Below are positions 6,472-14,534 of a DNA stretch of 21,284 nt, piece by piece. Made by a program: the position numbers and the translations under genes. The stretch comes from a virus: the IMG/VR virus record IMGVR_UViG_3300042321_001506, positions 1-21,284 of that record, one strand, 5' to 3'. Each line of letters begins with the position of its first letter. Position 1 is the first letter of the stretch. Below the pieces are notes generated by a model that worked only from the letters and a program-made list of their open reading frames with translations, ran no database searches and had not been told where the DNA came from.

Positions 6472-7107
6472 ATGAGTGATATCATCAAAATAAACACAAA
6501 AACAAATCAATTTCAAAAAGTAGAACAGCCCCTTACAATAGCTGAATATAAAGAGCAAGGAAAGTGGCCATTCGATTTCATTACTGCAAAAGGTCTTGTT
6601 AGTGTAATTAATGATCTTTCTACTCGTTTGAATAGAAATGTTGTTGGACTTGAAATTGGAGTCTGCAAGGGAGAAAATATCGTTCATTTTCTTGAGCAGA
6701 CGAATAGAATAGATAAGATTCATTGCATTGATCCATATCTTCCATATATGGATTGGATTGGTCCTGTAACTCAGGAAGATGTGAATTTGCATTATGAAAT
6801 TACGATGAAGAACTTTGAGCCGCATAAAGACAAGATCGTATTCTATAAGGATATGTCAGATAATTGCGTAAGCAAGTTTAGCAATGAACAGTTTGACTAC
6901 GTGTTCATTGATGGTGATCACTCTTACGAAGGCGTCAAGAAAGACTTGAATAACTATTACAGTAAAGTCAAAACTGGTGGAATATTTTCTGGACACGACA
7001 TAAATCTACAGTCAGTACAACAGGCAGTTCGTGAATTTAGAGAGCAAAATTTGATCACAAATCAAATTCAGTTTACTGACGTAAACGTTTGGTATTGGGT
7101 AAAGTGA
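6472..7107 (+). CDS. Class I SAM methyltransferase, family 24-like
   Basis: A 211-aa methyltransferase. Motif I is LEIGVCKGENIVHFL (60-74), a second acidic strand is KIHCIDPYLPY, and the late block FDYVFIDGDHSYEGVKKDL is diagnostic of Methyltransf_24-type enzymes. It is followed by VKTGGIFSGHDIN. The DGDHSYEG loop can bind a divalent metal in related sugar O-methyltransferases, including macrocin- and cephalosporin-hydroxylase-like enzymes. The position between two glycosyltransferase genes makes a sugar O-methyltransferase the best guess. The chosen ATG at 6472 follows the previous stop by 1 nt; another in-frame ATG at 6460 overlaps that gene. Confidence 0.85.
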   Translation: MSDIIKINTKTNQFQKVEQPLTIAEYKEQGKWPFDFITAKGLVSVINDLSTRLNRNVVGLEIGVCKGENIVHFLEQTNRIDKIHCIDPYLPYMDWIGPVTQEDVNLHYEITMKNFEPHKDKIVFYKDMSDNCVSKFSNEQFDYVFIDGDHSYEGVKKDLNNYYSKVKTGGIFSGHDINLQSVQQAVREFREQNLITNQIQFTDVNVWYWVK

Positions 7108-7973
7108 TGCAAAAAAAGCCACTAAAAATAGGATTTGCTGATGTCTGCACATCCGAATTCTATGAAACTATTCTAAGTCAAAGATATGAATTGACTATTG
7201 ATAATGAAAATCCAGACTTTCTTTTCTTTGGCGATGAAAATTTTGGAACAAGAAATCTTCAATATTCAAAAGATAAGTGCATAAAGATATTTCATACTGG
7301 CGAAAATCGTAGACCAGAAAACTATGATTGTCATTATGCGATGACATTTGATCACAATCCAAATCAATGGCATTATAGACTTCCCGGCTGGGCATTAGTT
7401 CCTTTCTTTTACAAGAAATTTGATTTTAATCATATATTCAAAGCACACGAATTAAAATATGAAAAAGACAAGTTTTGCGTCTTCATTCATAGAAATGGAA
7501 GCAATAACATAAGAAACGCCGTGTTTCATGAATTATGTAAATATAAAAAAGTAGATAGTGCCGGACCTCTATTTAACAATATTGGACAAATTATTAGTCC
7601 AGATTATGATGCAAAGCTTGATTTTATCAAAAGCTATAAGTTTGTTCTTTCATTTGAAAATAGTCCACATCCAGGATATGTGACTGAAAAAATCATGGAT
7701 GGATTCTATGTGAATTCTATTCCAATTTATTGGGGATCAGCAACAGTAGATTTAGATTTCAATGAAAATAGTTTCATCAATGCAGGTAAATTTAACACAA
7801 TAAAAGACTTGATTGATGAAATAATTCGTATTGACAATGATGATCAATTATATTATAATATAATTTCTCAAACAAAATTTAAACACAATATTCCGCCATC
7901 ATGTATGATATATGATAACTTTTTGAATTGGTTTGACGCAATTGTGTACAATAAACTATATGTGAGAAACTAA
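7107..7973 (+). CDS. GT10 alpha-1,3/1,4-fucosyltransferase
   Basis: Transfers fucose from GDP-fucose to a glycan acceptor. The 288-aa protein has the GT10 hallmarks. The N-terminal half contains IFHTGENRRP (61-70), with the conserved Glu E66 aligned to the proposed base of the Helicobacter enzymes. The donor-binding block is FENSPHPGYVTEKIMDGF (183-200) followed by IPIYWG (205-210). Then come FNENSFINAGKF and LIDEIIRID, as in bacterial FucT. There is no membrane anchor and no C-terminal heptad repeat as seen in H. pylori. The TGATG junction fixes the start at 7107. GDP-fucose synthase is encoded four genes downstream, which supports fucose or a close 6-deoxyhexose as donor sugar. Confidence 0.92.
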   Translation: MQKKPLKIGFADVCTSEFYETILSQRYELTIDNENPDFLFFGDENFGTRNLQYSKDKCIKIFHTGENRRPENYDCHYAMTFDHNPNQWHYRLPGWALVPFFYKKFDFNHIFKAHELKYEKDKFCVFIHRNGSNNIRNAVFHELCKYKKVDSAGPLFNNIGQIISPDYDAKLDFIKSYKFVLSFENSPHPGYVTEKIMDGFYVNSIPIYWGSATVDLDFNENSFINAGKFNTIKDLIDEIIRIDNDDQLYYNIISQTKFKHNIPPSCMIYDNFLNWFDAIVYNKLYVRN

Positions 7974-8950
7974 TGCAAAAACATAAAAAGATAATAGTAT
8001 GGGGTGCAAAATATGACACCGGACATACACATGCATTTACACATGCTGCATTCGTAAAAGGTGCTCAATATCTTGGAGAAGAAGTCTATTGGCTTGATGA
8101 TCGTGACAATGTTGATCCATCATTCTTTGACGATGCAATAATCTTGTCCGAGCATTGGATTGCAACGACACATCCAGCAAGTCATAGATTGCCACTAAGA
8201 AAGTCTTCGACATATATCATGAACTATCTTGGAAACAAGAAAGGAACTAATAATCCCGGTGCATATTATTATCTTGGTCGTGTTGGTAGAATAATCGATT
8301 TTCGATTTGCAAATGATTGGTCCGACAAATATTGGGAATACAAATACGAACCTGAGAAATATACTCCAATAAATGATGGTATATCGCATCTTGAAAAAGG
8401 TCAAGAATATGATAATTTCTATAGCATGTGGGCAACAGATCTCATGCCAAATGAAATCAATTTTGATGATAGACTAGTACCATGGCAAGAACCAAAACAT
8501 GCGTTTTTCTCTGGTACTATTCGTGAAGATAATCATGATCAGTTTGAACCATTCATTCGTGCTTGCAATGAAAACAATATGCAGTTTCGATTCAACAATG
8601 TTTGGCAGCAAGTTTTGACCATTGATTCAGTAAAGAAACTATCGCTTGATGCATTTCTTGCTCTTGAACTTCGTCCAAGATTTCATGTGAACAATGGATA
8701 CAAGTCGTGTCGAGCATTCAAGGTGATTAGTTACGGCCAGCTTGGTATGACAAATTCTCGCGCAGTCTATGATTATTTTGATCAAGAGATAGCGTTTCAT
8801 GAAGATCCATATCAATTGTTTTATGTTGCATCGCAGATGAGAAATGATCCCAAGACGAAAGATCTAATTCTAAATCAAATGAAGAAGGTTAAAGAAAAGC
8901 ATACATATGCTAGTAGGATGAAGGATATTATTACAGCTTGTGAAATGTGA
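7973..8950 (+). CDS. Putative GT-B glycosyltransferase
   Basis: A 325-aa protein with the look of a GT-B fold. The N-terminal half begins KKIIVWGAKYDTGHTHAFTHAAFVKGAQYLG, with glycines and histidines near the first strand. The C-terminal half has HAFFSGTIRED (interdomain strand) and FHVNNGYKSCRAFKVISYGQLGMTNSRAVYDYF. That last stretch resembles the E-x7-E / RxxE(I/V)xxxG donor region of CgeB-like and family 1 glycosyltransferases, then a helical end. The early HTHAFTHAAF segment is unusual. The TAATG overlap links it to the GT10 gene. The family call is tentative and comes partly from context. Confidence 0.6.
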   Translation: MQKHKKIIVWGAKYDTGHTHAFTHAAFVKGAQYLGEEVYWLDDRDNVDPSFFDDAIILSEHWIATTHPASHRLPLRKSSTYIMNYLGNKKGTNNPGAYYYLGRVGRIIDFRFANDWSDKYWEYKYEPEKYTPINDGISHLEKGQEYDNFYSMWATDLMPNEINFDDRLVPWQEPKHAFFSGTIREDNHDQFEPFIRACNENNMQFRFNNVWQQVLTIDSVKKLSLDAFLALELRPRFHVNNGYKSCRAFKVISYGQLGMTNSRAVYDYFDQEIAFHEDPYQLFYVASQMRNDPKTKDLILNQMKKVKEKHTYASRMKDIITACEM

Positions 8951-8958
8951 GGTTTATT

Positions 8959-9900
8959 ATGGGCACTATTTTAGTTACTGGCGGTGCAGGATACATTGGT
9001 AGCATTTTCGTAGAGAAATTGCTACAGCTTGACGGGCACAGAGTTTGTGTTCTTGACAATCTATACTACAATAATCAATCATCTCTAAATCATCTAATGC
9101 ATGACACGCGCCTTGAAGTTAGGCGCGGAGATGTTCGTAAACCAAGTGATATTGATCCACTACTAAGAAAAGCAGATATCATATTTCCACTAGCTGCCCT
9201 TGTAGGAGCTCCTATTTGCAATAGGGATCCTATCGCAGCATCATCAACGAACAAAGATGCTATTTTTTACATGCTGGACAAGATTAGTCCAAATCAAACG
9301 GTAATTATGCCTACGACAAATAGTGCATATGGATCGGGCGATAAAGATAATTTTTGCACGGAGGAGTCGCCTCTAAATCCAATTTCTCTTTATGCTCGCG
9401 ATAAAGTTGAAGTTGAAAAAAGATTGATTCAACATCCAAATGCAATTAGCTTTAGACTTGCAACTGTATTTGGAATGTCTCCTCGTATGCGTATTGATTT
9501 GCTTGTGAACGATTTTACATATCGTGCAGTTCATGATGGATTTGTCGTTTTGTTTGAGAGTCATTTCAAGCGCAATTATATTCATGTTCGCGATGTGTGT
9601 AATGCATTCATTCATGGAATCAATAATTTTGAAAAGATGAATGGTCAAATCTACAATGTTGGTCTTTCTAATGCGAATATATCAAAACTAGAACTTTGCA
9701 AAATGATTCAAACATTTATTCCAAAATTTACTTTCATGGAAGCACCTTACGGTCAAGATCCAGATCAACGAAACTACATAGTATCAAATGCCAAAATTGA
9801 GGCTACAGGATTCAAGCCAGAATTTTCACTTCAAGATGGCATCGTTGAATTGATCAAGGGTTACGAATTGCTTCGTAATACTCGCCATGGAAATGTATGA
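8959..9900 (+). CDS. Extended SDR NAD-dependent sugar epimerase/dehydratase
   Basis: A 313-aa nucleotide-sugar modifying enzyme. The NAD(P) site is TGGAGYIG (7-14) and an acidic strand end VLDN (31-34) suggests NAD preference. A PTTNSAYG segment precedes the catalytic Y145-ARD-K149. Later RNYIHVRDVCNAFIHGI and YNVGLSNANISKLELC are typical of the extended SDR substrate domain. It resembles UDP/GDP-sugar 4-epimerases or reductases; the exact reaction is not readable. GAGG at 8949-8952 selects ATG 8959; a GTG at 8947 is unlikely. A GC-rich 7-bp hairpin lies at 9107-9127 inside the gene. It is coupled by ATGA to the sugar kinase that follows. Confidence 0.85.
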   Translation: MGTILVTGGAGYIGSIFVEKLLQLDGHRVCVLDNLYYNNQSSLNHLMHDTRLEVRRGDVRKPSDIDPLLRKADIIFPLAALVGAPICNRDPIAASSTNKDAIFYMLDKISPNQTVIMPTTNSAYGSGDKDNFCTEESPLNPISLYARDKVEVEKRLIQHPNAISFRLATVFGMSPRMRIDLLVNDFTYRAVHDGFVVLFESHFKRNYIHVRDVCNAFIHGINNFEKMNGQIYNVGLSNANISKLELCKMIQTFIPKFTFMEAPYGQDPDQRNYIVSNAKIEATGFKPEFSLQDGIVELIKGYELLRNTRHGNV

Positions 9901-10883
9901 TGATTATCATTAGAACTCCTTATAGAATTTCATTCTTTGGTGGCGGCACAGATTATCCGGCATGGTATCGCGAGTACGGCGGCTGTGTTTTGTCCACCTC
10001 AATAAACAAATGTAGTTTTCTTGTTCTTAGAAAACTGCCAGAGATATTTGACTATCGTTACAAGATTCGCTATTTCAATGATGAAGTAACGAAGTCGGTA
10101 GACGATATCCAAATGCCCACCATTCGTGAAGCGATAAAATACATGAATTTTGAAGAAGGTCTTGATATCACGCATCACGGAGATCTGCCTAATCGCACGG
10201 GAATTGGATCAAGTTCAAGCTTTACAGTTTCCTTGATTCATGGTCTATCGACTTTGAAAAACGAACAAATTACTAAAAGAGATCTTGCAAGAAAAGCGAT
10301 CTATTTGGAGCAAAACATATTGCGTGAATCAGTAGGATCACAAGATCAAGTTGCTGCAGCATTTGGTGGATTCAATCGAATTGAATTTGGTGGATATACT
10401 GAATTTACAGTTCTTTCATTGCATATCAAGAAAGAAATCTTGCAGGAACTTGAATCGTGGGTTCAGCTATTCTTTACCGAGAAACTTCGCAATTCATTTG
10501 ATATTGCCGAGAAAAAGATAACGAACATTAGTTCAAAAAAGATAGATCTGAATATCATGAAGGATCTTACGCATGAAGCCGAGCGTGTTCTCTTCGAACA
10601 TAGAATATATGATTTCGCAAATCTTCTCAATGATCAATGGAAACTAAAGAAGAGCATGGAGTCATCAATCACGAATACTGAAATAGATGATATCTATGAT
10701 AAAGGAATTCAAGCAGGAGCCGTGGGCGGAAAACTACTTGGCGCGGGTGGTGGTGGATTTATTCTATTTCTTACTCCACCGCATATGCAAAAGAAAGTTG
10801 CAGAAAGGTTGAAGTTGAGACAAGTTCCTTTAAACTTCGACTATTTGGGAAGTCAATTGATTTATCACGATTATCAGAATTGA
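9897..10883 (+). CDS. GHMP sugar kinase, HddA-like
   Basis: Phosphorylates a sugar or sugar phosphate. The 328-aa protein opens with IRTPYRISFFGGGTDYPAWYREYGG, the signature of D-glycero-alpha-D-manno-heptose 7-phosphate kinase (HddA) and related C1 sugar kinases. The ATP loop is PNRTGIGSSSSFTVSLIHGL (about 100-119) and the C-terminal GHMP motif is GAVGGKLLGAGGGGFILFL (about 275-293). The start is ATG 9897 (overlapping the previous stop) or the adjacent ATG 9900. HddA acts in GDP-heptose synthesis, but no GmhA, GmhB or HddC is visible here. Either the pathway uses host enzymes or this is a fucokinase- or heptokinase-like enzyme of different specificity. The HxGH nucleotidyltransferase at 12806 could use its product. 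Confidence 0.88.
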   Translation: MMIIIRTPYRISFFGGGTDYPAWYREYGGCVLSTSINKCSFLVLRKLPEIFDYRYKIRYFNDEVTKSVDDIQMPTIREAIKYMNFEEGLDITHHGDLPNRTGIGSSSSFTVSLIHGLSTLKNEQITKRDLARKAIYLEQNILRESVGSQDQVAAAFGGFNRIEFGGYTEFTVLSLHIKKEILQELESWVQLFFTEKLRNSFDIAEKKITNISSKKIDLNIMKDLTHEAERVLFEHRIYDFANLLNDQWKLKKSMESSITNTEIDDIYDKGIQAGAVGGKLLGAGGGGFILFLTPPHMQKKVAERLKLRQVPLNFDYLGSQLIYHDYQN

Positions 10884-10890
10884 GGTTATC

Positions 10891-11841
10891 ATGAAAAAGA
10901 TATATGTTGCTGGTCATAGCGGTCTTGTCGGATCGGCTATCGTAAGAGTGTTGCGTCAGCAGGGTGAAACGAATATCATTACCCGTACATCAAAGGAATT
11001 GGATCTTACTAATCCTATCGCCGTTGAGAAATTCTTTGAACAAGAAAAACCAACTGAAGTTTATCTAGCAGCTGCGAAGGTCGGTGGTATCGTTGCTAAT
11101 AATACTTTTCCTGCAGACATGATCAATGTCAATCTTCGAATTCAGACAAATGTAATAGACACAGCATATAGATATGGTGTTCAAAAACTCTTGTTCTTGG
11201 GTTCGACATGCATTTATCCAAGAGAATGTCCGCAACCAATTAGGGAAGAGTATTTGCTAACTGGGCATCTTGAGATTACAAATGATGCATATGCAATCGC
11301 GAAGATTGCTGGTATAAAGATGTGTCAGGCATATAATCGTCAACATGGTACAGATTATCGTGCAGTGATGCCAAGCAACGTATATGGTCCGGGAGATAAT
11401 TTTCATCCAGAAAATAATCATCTTGCCGCTGGATTGATGCGTAAATTTCATGAAGCAAAGATCAATGGCACAAAGGCAGTCTTATGGGGAACAGGAACAC
11501 CTCGTCGTGAATTCCTATATTGCGAAGATCTTGCTCGCGGATGTATTCATGTATTGAATGCGCCAAAGGAAGATTTTGCAAAGACTGGAGGTTTCGTGAA
11601 TCTTGGTCCAGGATACGATCTTGAAATTCGCAACTTTGCAGAAATTCTTGCAAAAGTAGTTGAATATAATGATGATTTTCTTTATGACTCTTCTCGCCCA
11701 GATGGAACAATGCGTAAGTTGACCGATGTGTCAAAAGCTACAGGATTGGGATGGAAACCTCAGATTTCTCTTGAGGAAGGTTTGAAAAGAATGTATAATT
11801 GGTACACTCAAGGCTTAAAAGATGGAACTGTGAGAATATGA
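10891..11841 (+). CDS. fcl: GDP-L-fucose synthase
   Basis: NADPH-dependent 3,5-epimerase/4-reductase that turns GDP-4-keto-6-deoxymannose into GDP-L-fucose. The 316-aa length equals the family norm. It has GHSGLVGS (8-15) for NADP, AAAKVGGIVANN (60-71), the GSTCIYP segment (104-110) with the catalytic Ser/Cys pair S105 and C107, and Y134-AIA-K138. It also has PSNVYGPGDNFHPENNH (161-177) with the substrate-site His H177. These align with E. coli Fcl (S107, C109, Y136, K140, H179). A GAGG lies before ATG 10891. The GT10 gene upstream is the natural user. No GDP-mannose 4,6-dehydratase is found in the window, so the substrate must come from elsewhere; a GDP-6-deoxyheptose reductase is a possible alternative function. 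Confidence 0.93.
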   Translation: MKKIYVAGHSGLVGSAIVRVLRQQGETNIITRTSKELDLTNPIAVEKFFEQEKPTEVYLAAAKVGGIVANNTFPADMINVNLRIQTNVIDTAYRYGVQKLLFLGSTCIYPRECPQPIREEYLLTGHLEITNDAYAIAKIAGIKMCQAYNRQHGTDYRAVMPSNVYGPGDNFHPENNHLAAGLMRKFHEAKINGTKAVLWGTGTPRREFLYCEDLARGCIHVLNAPKEDFAKTGGFVNLGPGYDLEIRNFAEILAKVVEYNDDFLYDSSRPDGTMRKLTDVSKATGLGWKPQISLEEGLKRMYNWYTQGLKDGTVRI

Positions 11842-12809
11842 GATATCTTGTAACTGGTGGTGCCGGATACATCGGAAGTCACATTGTAGATGCATTGCTG
11901 TCCCGTAGACATGAAGTTATCGTTGTAGACAATATGTCTACGGGACAAGAGAAGTTCATTGAACATAACAAGGGAAACAAGAACTTTCAATTCATCAAGT
12001 GTGATTTAAACGATGATCTGTCGATGATGGAAGGTGTTGATGGCGTTTATCATTTTGCAGCACACGCTGATATTAGAAAAGGATTTCTTAATCCAAAAAT
12101 AGATATTCGCAACAATATTCTTGCGACATCAAACTTGTTGGAATCAATGCGAAAGCATAATGTACGAAAGTTGGTATTTGCATCTACAAGTGCTGTGCTT
12201 GGTGAAGTTGATAGAGCTATGCTTCCTGCATGGGAAACAATTCCGATGCCCGAGCAGACATCACTTTATGGTGCATCAAAGCTTGCTGGTGAAGGATTGA
12301 TTTCTGCTTATTGTGAGGGATATGATCTTGAAGCATATGCGTTTCGCTTTGTTACTGTACTTGGACCAAGATATCCTCACGGTTTTGCATTTGATTTTGT
12401 CAAGAAGCTATTGAATAATCCGTATCGCCTTGATGTTCTTGGCGATGGTCGTGGAGTCAAAAGTTCAATTCATGTCTCTGATGTCGTAAATGCAGTAATG
12501 ATGATCGGTGAAGACATTCGTCCTGCAAGAAACAAAAAGAGAAAGTATGAAGTTTTCAATATTGGCAACGATATGACATATCAGGTTTCCGATGCTGCGA
12601 AATGGGTTGCCGATGCGATGGGATTGAAACCTGAAATCGTATATGGCGATACTATCAAAGGATGGCCAGGGGACATTCCTTACATTCATTTGAATACTAC
12701 GAAGATAAAACAGTATGATTGGCGTGCTAATCATACTCCCAAGAAATCTATATATGAAACAGTAGACTGGTTGCTGGATAATCGTTGGATATACGAGGCA
12801 AGACAATGA
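11838..12809 (+). CDS. NAD-dependent nucleotide-sugar 4-epimerase-like SDR
   Basis: A 323-aa extended SDR close to UDP-glucose/UDP-GlcNAc 4-epimerases. The NAD site is TGGAGYIGS (6-14), with the VVDNMSTGQEK strand and loop (29-39). Then come HFAAHADIR (72-80), the ASTSAVLGE segment (115-123) with its Ser/Thr, and Y144-GAS-K148. SLYGASKLAGEG, AFRFVTVLGPR and SIHVSDVVNAV are typical of GalE-like enzymes. The ATGA overlap fixes the start at 11838. An in-frame start at 11799 lies inside fcl and is rejected. A perfect 14-bp inverted repeat spans the codons around the NAD-binding loop (11899-11947). Substrate is unknown; it is not a GDP-mannose dehydratase, which would carry a GxTGQDGSYL motif. Confidence 0.87.
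   Translation: MRYLVTGGAGYIGSHIVDALLSRRHEVIVVDNMSTGQEKFIEHNKGNKNFQFIKCDLNDDLSMMEGVDGVYHFAAHADIRKGFLNPKIDIRNNILATSNLLESMRKHNVRKLVFASTSAVLGEVDRAMLPAWETIPMPEQTSLYGASKLAGEGLISAYCEGYDLEAYAFRFVTVLGPRYPHGFAFDFVKKLLNNPYRLDVLGDGRGVKSSIHVSDVVNAVMMIGEDIRPARNKKRKYEVFNIGNDMTYQVSDAAKWVADAMGLKPEIVYGDTIKGWPGDIPYIHLNTTKIKQYDWRANHTPKKSIYETVDWLLDNRWIYEARQ
11899..11947 (+). repeat. 14-bp perfect inverted repeat inside SDR gene
   Basis: TGTCCCGTAGACAT (11899-11912) and ATGTCTACGGGACA (11934-11947) are exact reverse complements around a 21-nt spacer. The spacer contains another GTAGAC (11925-11930) that can pair with GTCTAC at 11936-11941 to give a smaller alternative hairpin. The repeat lies about 60 nt after the start codon. 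Confidence 0.85.
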
Positions 12810-13243
12810 AGATAGCAATTGTTTCTGGCGGATTTGATCCAATTCATTCTGGTCATATCGAATATTTTCGATGTGCCAAGATGTTTGCTGATAAATTAAT
12901 TGTCGGTGTTAATTCTGACAATTGGCTGGTTCGCAAGAAAGGAAATTTCTTTCTTCCGTTTGAAGAACGAGTATCAATTGTTAGATCCATTAGATGGGTC
13001 GATGAAACAGTTTCATTTAATGACGATGACGATAGTGCAGCTAGCTTTATTCGCGACACAAGAAGAAAATATCCTGACACTCTAATCATATTTGCTAATG
13101 GTGGAGATAGAATAGGTGATACGAGACAGAGCAAATTGGAAATGGAGGCGGCCGATGATAGAATGCTTTTTGCAGTTGGTGTCGGCGGAACCGATAAAAA
13201 GAATTCTTCGTCATTGATTTTGAATAGATGGAAAAAACTATGA
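12806..13243 (+). CDS. HxGH nucleotidyltransferase, HldE C-terminal-like
   Basis: A 145-aa cytidylyl/adenylyltransferase-like protein. The first strand and loop read IVSGGFDPIHSGHIEYF, with the H14-SG-H17 nucleotide-binding motif. DKLIVGVNSDNWLVRKKG and PFEERVSIVRSIRWVDETVSF follow the pattern of the HldE adenylyltransferase domain and of glycerol-3-phosphate cytidylyltransferases. The C-terminal KKNSSSLILNRW takes the place of the usual ST-rich ISTT-type motif. Likely role: joining a nucleotide to a sugar 1-phosphate, plausibly the product of the GHMP kinase two genes upstream of this one's neighbour. The ATGA overlap sets the start at 12806. Nucleotide and sugar specificity cannot be read. 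Confidence 0.82.
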   Translation: MKIAIVSGGFDPIHSGHIEYFRCAKMFADKLIVGVNSDNWLVRKKGNFFLPFEERVSIVRSIRWVDETVSFNDDDDSAASFIRDTRRKYPDTLIIFANGGDRIGDTRQSKLEMEAADDRMLFAVGVGGTDKKNSSSLILNRWKKL

Positions 13244-13986
13244 CAAATAAAGCAATAATTTTTGTTCCTACAGGAAACTACCCCGACAAGTTCGATGATA
13301 GATACGACAAGAATGCACATTGGAGATCAAAGCATCCTGATCGCACATATGAAATTGTAAGTTGTGTGTATAAGGAGGGATTTGAACCAGATCCTAACAC
13401 ATATGATTATGTCTATCATATTCGTGGTCATAAGTGGCACATGGTTCGCGATGTATTCAATCAGTTTGATTACACAAAGTATGATTATGTTGGTTGCATT
13501 GATGACGATGAAATCACAGATGTTTGGAACTTGAACAGAGGTCTGGAGATGGCTCGTCGTTTTGATTTTCGTCTATGGCAGTTATCGATGGCTGAAGGTT
13601 CTGATATATTCTATGATTGCTTGAAGCAGGATAAAAGAATAGATTTTTCGGAAACAAATTTTATTGAAATGGGTGTTCCTGTATTTAGAACTGATGTTTT
13701 TACAAAAATCCTCAAAGCTTTGAATAACTGGAAAGAGTTTGAAGTTGGATATGGATTGGACAAGGCATATTGTGATATTGCACAGTCTCATGCTCACGTT
13801 GTCCATAATGCCTCAATCTATCATCCGCCAAGAAATGCATATTATGATAAGACTAGTTCAATGAAAGAATTAAATGATTTCATGACCACTATATATCCTA
13901 AGATGGCTCGTGAAGTTTTTGGTCATGATTCGATGATGATTGATCAGCAAGTAACATATCATAGATTTAAAATGGGGAATTGGTGA
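13240..13986 (+). CDS. Putative GT-A type glycosyltransferase with DDD motif
   Basis: A 248-aa protein that looks like a nucleotide-diphospho-sugar transferase fold. The N-terminal strand is AIIFVPTGNYPDKF. YDYVYHIRGHKWHMVRDVF leads into YDYVGCIDDDEITDVWNLN, where D88-D90 would be the metal-binding DxD site. FIEMGVPVFRTDVF and VGYGLDKAYCDIAQSHAHVVHNASIYHPPR provide an acceptor region and late His residues typical of such enzymes (the last block resembles DUF707-like proteins). There is no membrane segment. The start at 13240 follows from the ATGA overlap. I rate the glycosyltransferase fold as likely, donor and acceptor unknown. Confidence 0.68.
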   Translation: MTNKAIIFVPTGNYPDKFDDRYDKNAHWRSKHPDRTYEIVSCVYKEGFEPDPNTYDYVYHIRGHKWHMVRDVFNQFDYTKYDYVGCIDDDEITDVWNLNRGLEMARRFDFRLWQLSMAEGSDIFYDCLKQDKRIDFSETNFIEMGVPVFRTDVFTKILKALNNWKEFEVGYGLDKAYCDIAQSHAHVVHNASIYHPPRNAYYDKTSSMKELNDFMTTIYPKMAREVFGHDSMMIDQQVTYHRFKMGNW

Positions 13987-14534
13987 TGATTATTGATCTT
14001 GGTTCTGGACCATGGCCTAAGCCAGATGCGACAGTTCGCGTCGATGTAAATCCTTGGCCTCATGTAAACGTACAACATGATTTGTCAAAAGTGCCATATC
14101 CTTTTGAATCAAATGTTGCTGACAAGATTTACTTTGGGGATGTAATTGAACATCTTTCAAAGTTTATTGTTGATGATGTTCTTAAGGAAATTCATCGTGT
14201 TTTAAAACCCGGCGGATTCGTGGAAATCACAACTCCAGACATCGAATGGATTGCCGAACGCATCTACAAGAAAGATTGGCACATCATGGCCAATGTTGAT
14301 TGGCTAAACAAGAACAAGGATCCGTTTGAAGATGCAATGGAAGTAATATTTGCAGGATGGTTGCATGAGACCGATCACAAGATTCCTGGCATGGGTCATA
14401 TCAATGGATTCAATGAAGACAAGCTAAGAAAGTATTTGATGCGAGCTGGATTCAAGGAAATGATGCGCGTTCCTGACATGAGAAACCCAGAACCTGCTCG
14501 CGGCAGCGTTCTAAAAATGCTGGCATACAAATGA
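13986..14534 (+). CDS. Class I SAM methyltransferase, Methyltransf_11-like
   Basis: A compact 182-aa methyltransferase. Motif I is IIDLGSGPWPK at the extreme N-terminus (2-12), an acidic strand end is VRVDVNPW (18-25), then DVIEHL (52-57) and RVLKPGGFVEITTPD (71-85), the standard order of the ubiE/Methyltransf_11 group. The start is unusually close to motif I. ATG 13986 is set by the TGATG overlap, while TTG and GTG codons just before it would add only two residues. It probably methylates a sugar or glycan in this cluster; a small-molecule or protein substrate cannot be excluded. Confidence 0.87.
   Translation: MIIDLGSGPWPKPDATVRVDVNPWPHVNVQHDLSKVPYPFESNVADKIYFGDVIEHLSKFIVDDVLKEIHRVLKPGGFVEITTPDIEWIAERIYKKDWHIMANVDWLNKNKDPFEDAMEVIFAGWLHETDHKIPGMGHINGFNEDKLRKYLMRAGFKEMMRVPDMRNPEPARGSVLKMLAYK

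Noticed and set aside
9107-9127. GC-rich hairpin CGCGCCT / AGGCGCG within the SDR gene
   Set aside because: Only 7 bp with no T run and mid-gene; too short to call functional, though it stands out in AT-rich sequence.
9201-9235. Small inverted repeat CCTATT-tgc-AATAGG
   Set aside because: 6-bp AT-rich stem, expected by chance in a window of this size.
11838-12809. SDR gene as the missing GDP-mannose 4,6-dehydratase
   Set aside because: It has the GalE-type TGGAGYIGS loop and lacks the GxTGQDGSYL motif of Gmd.
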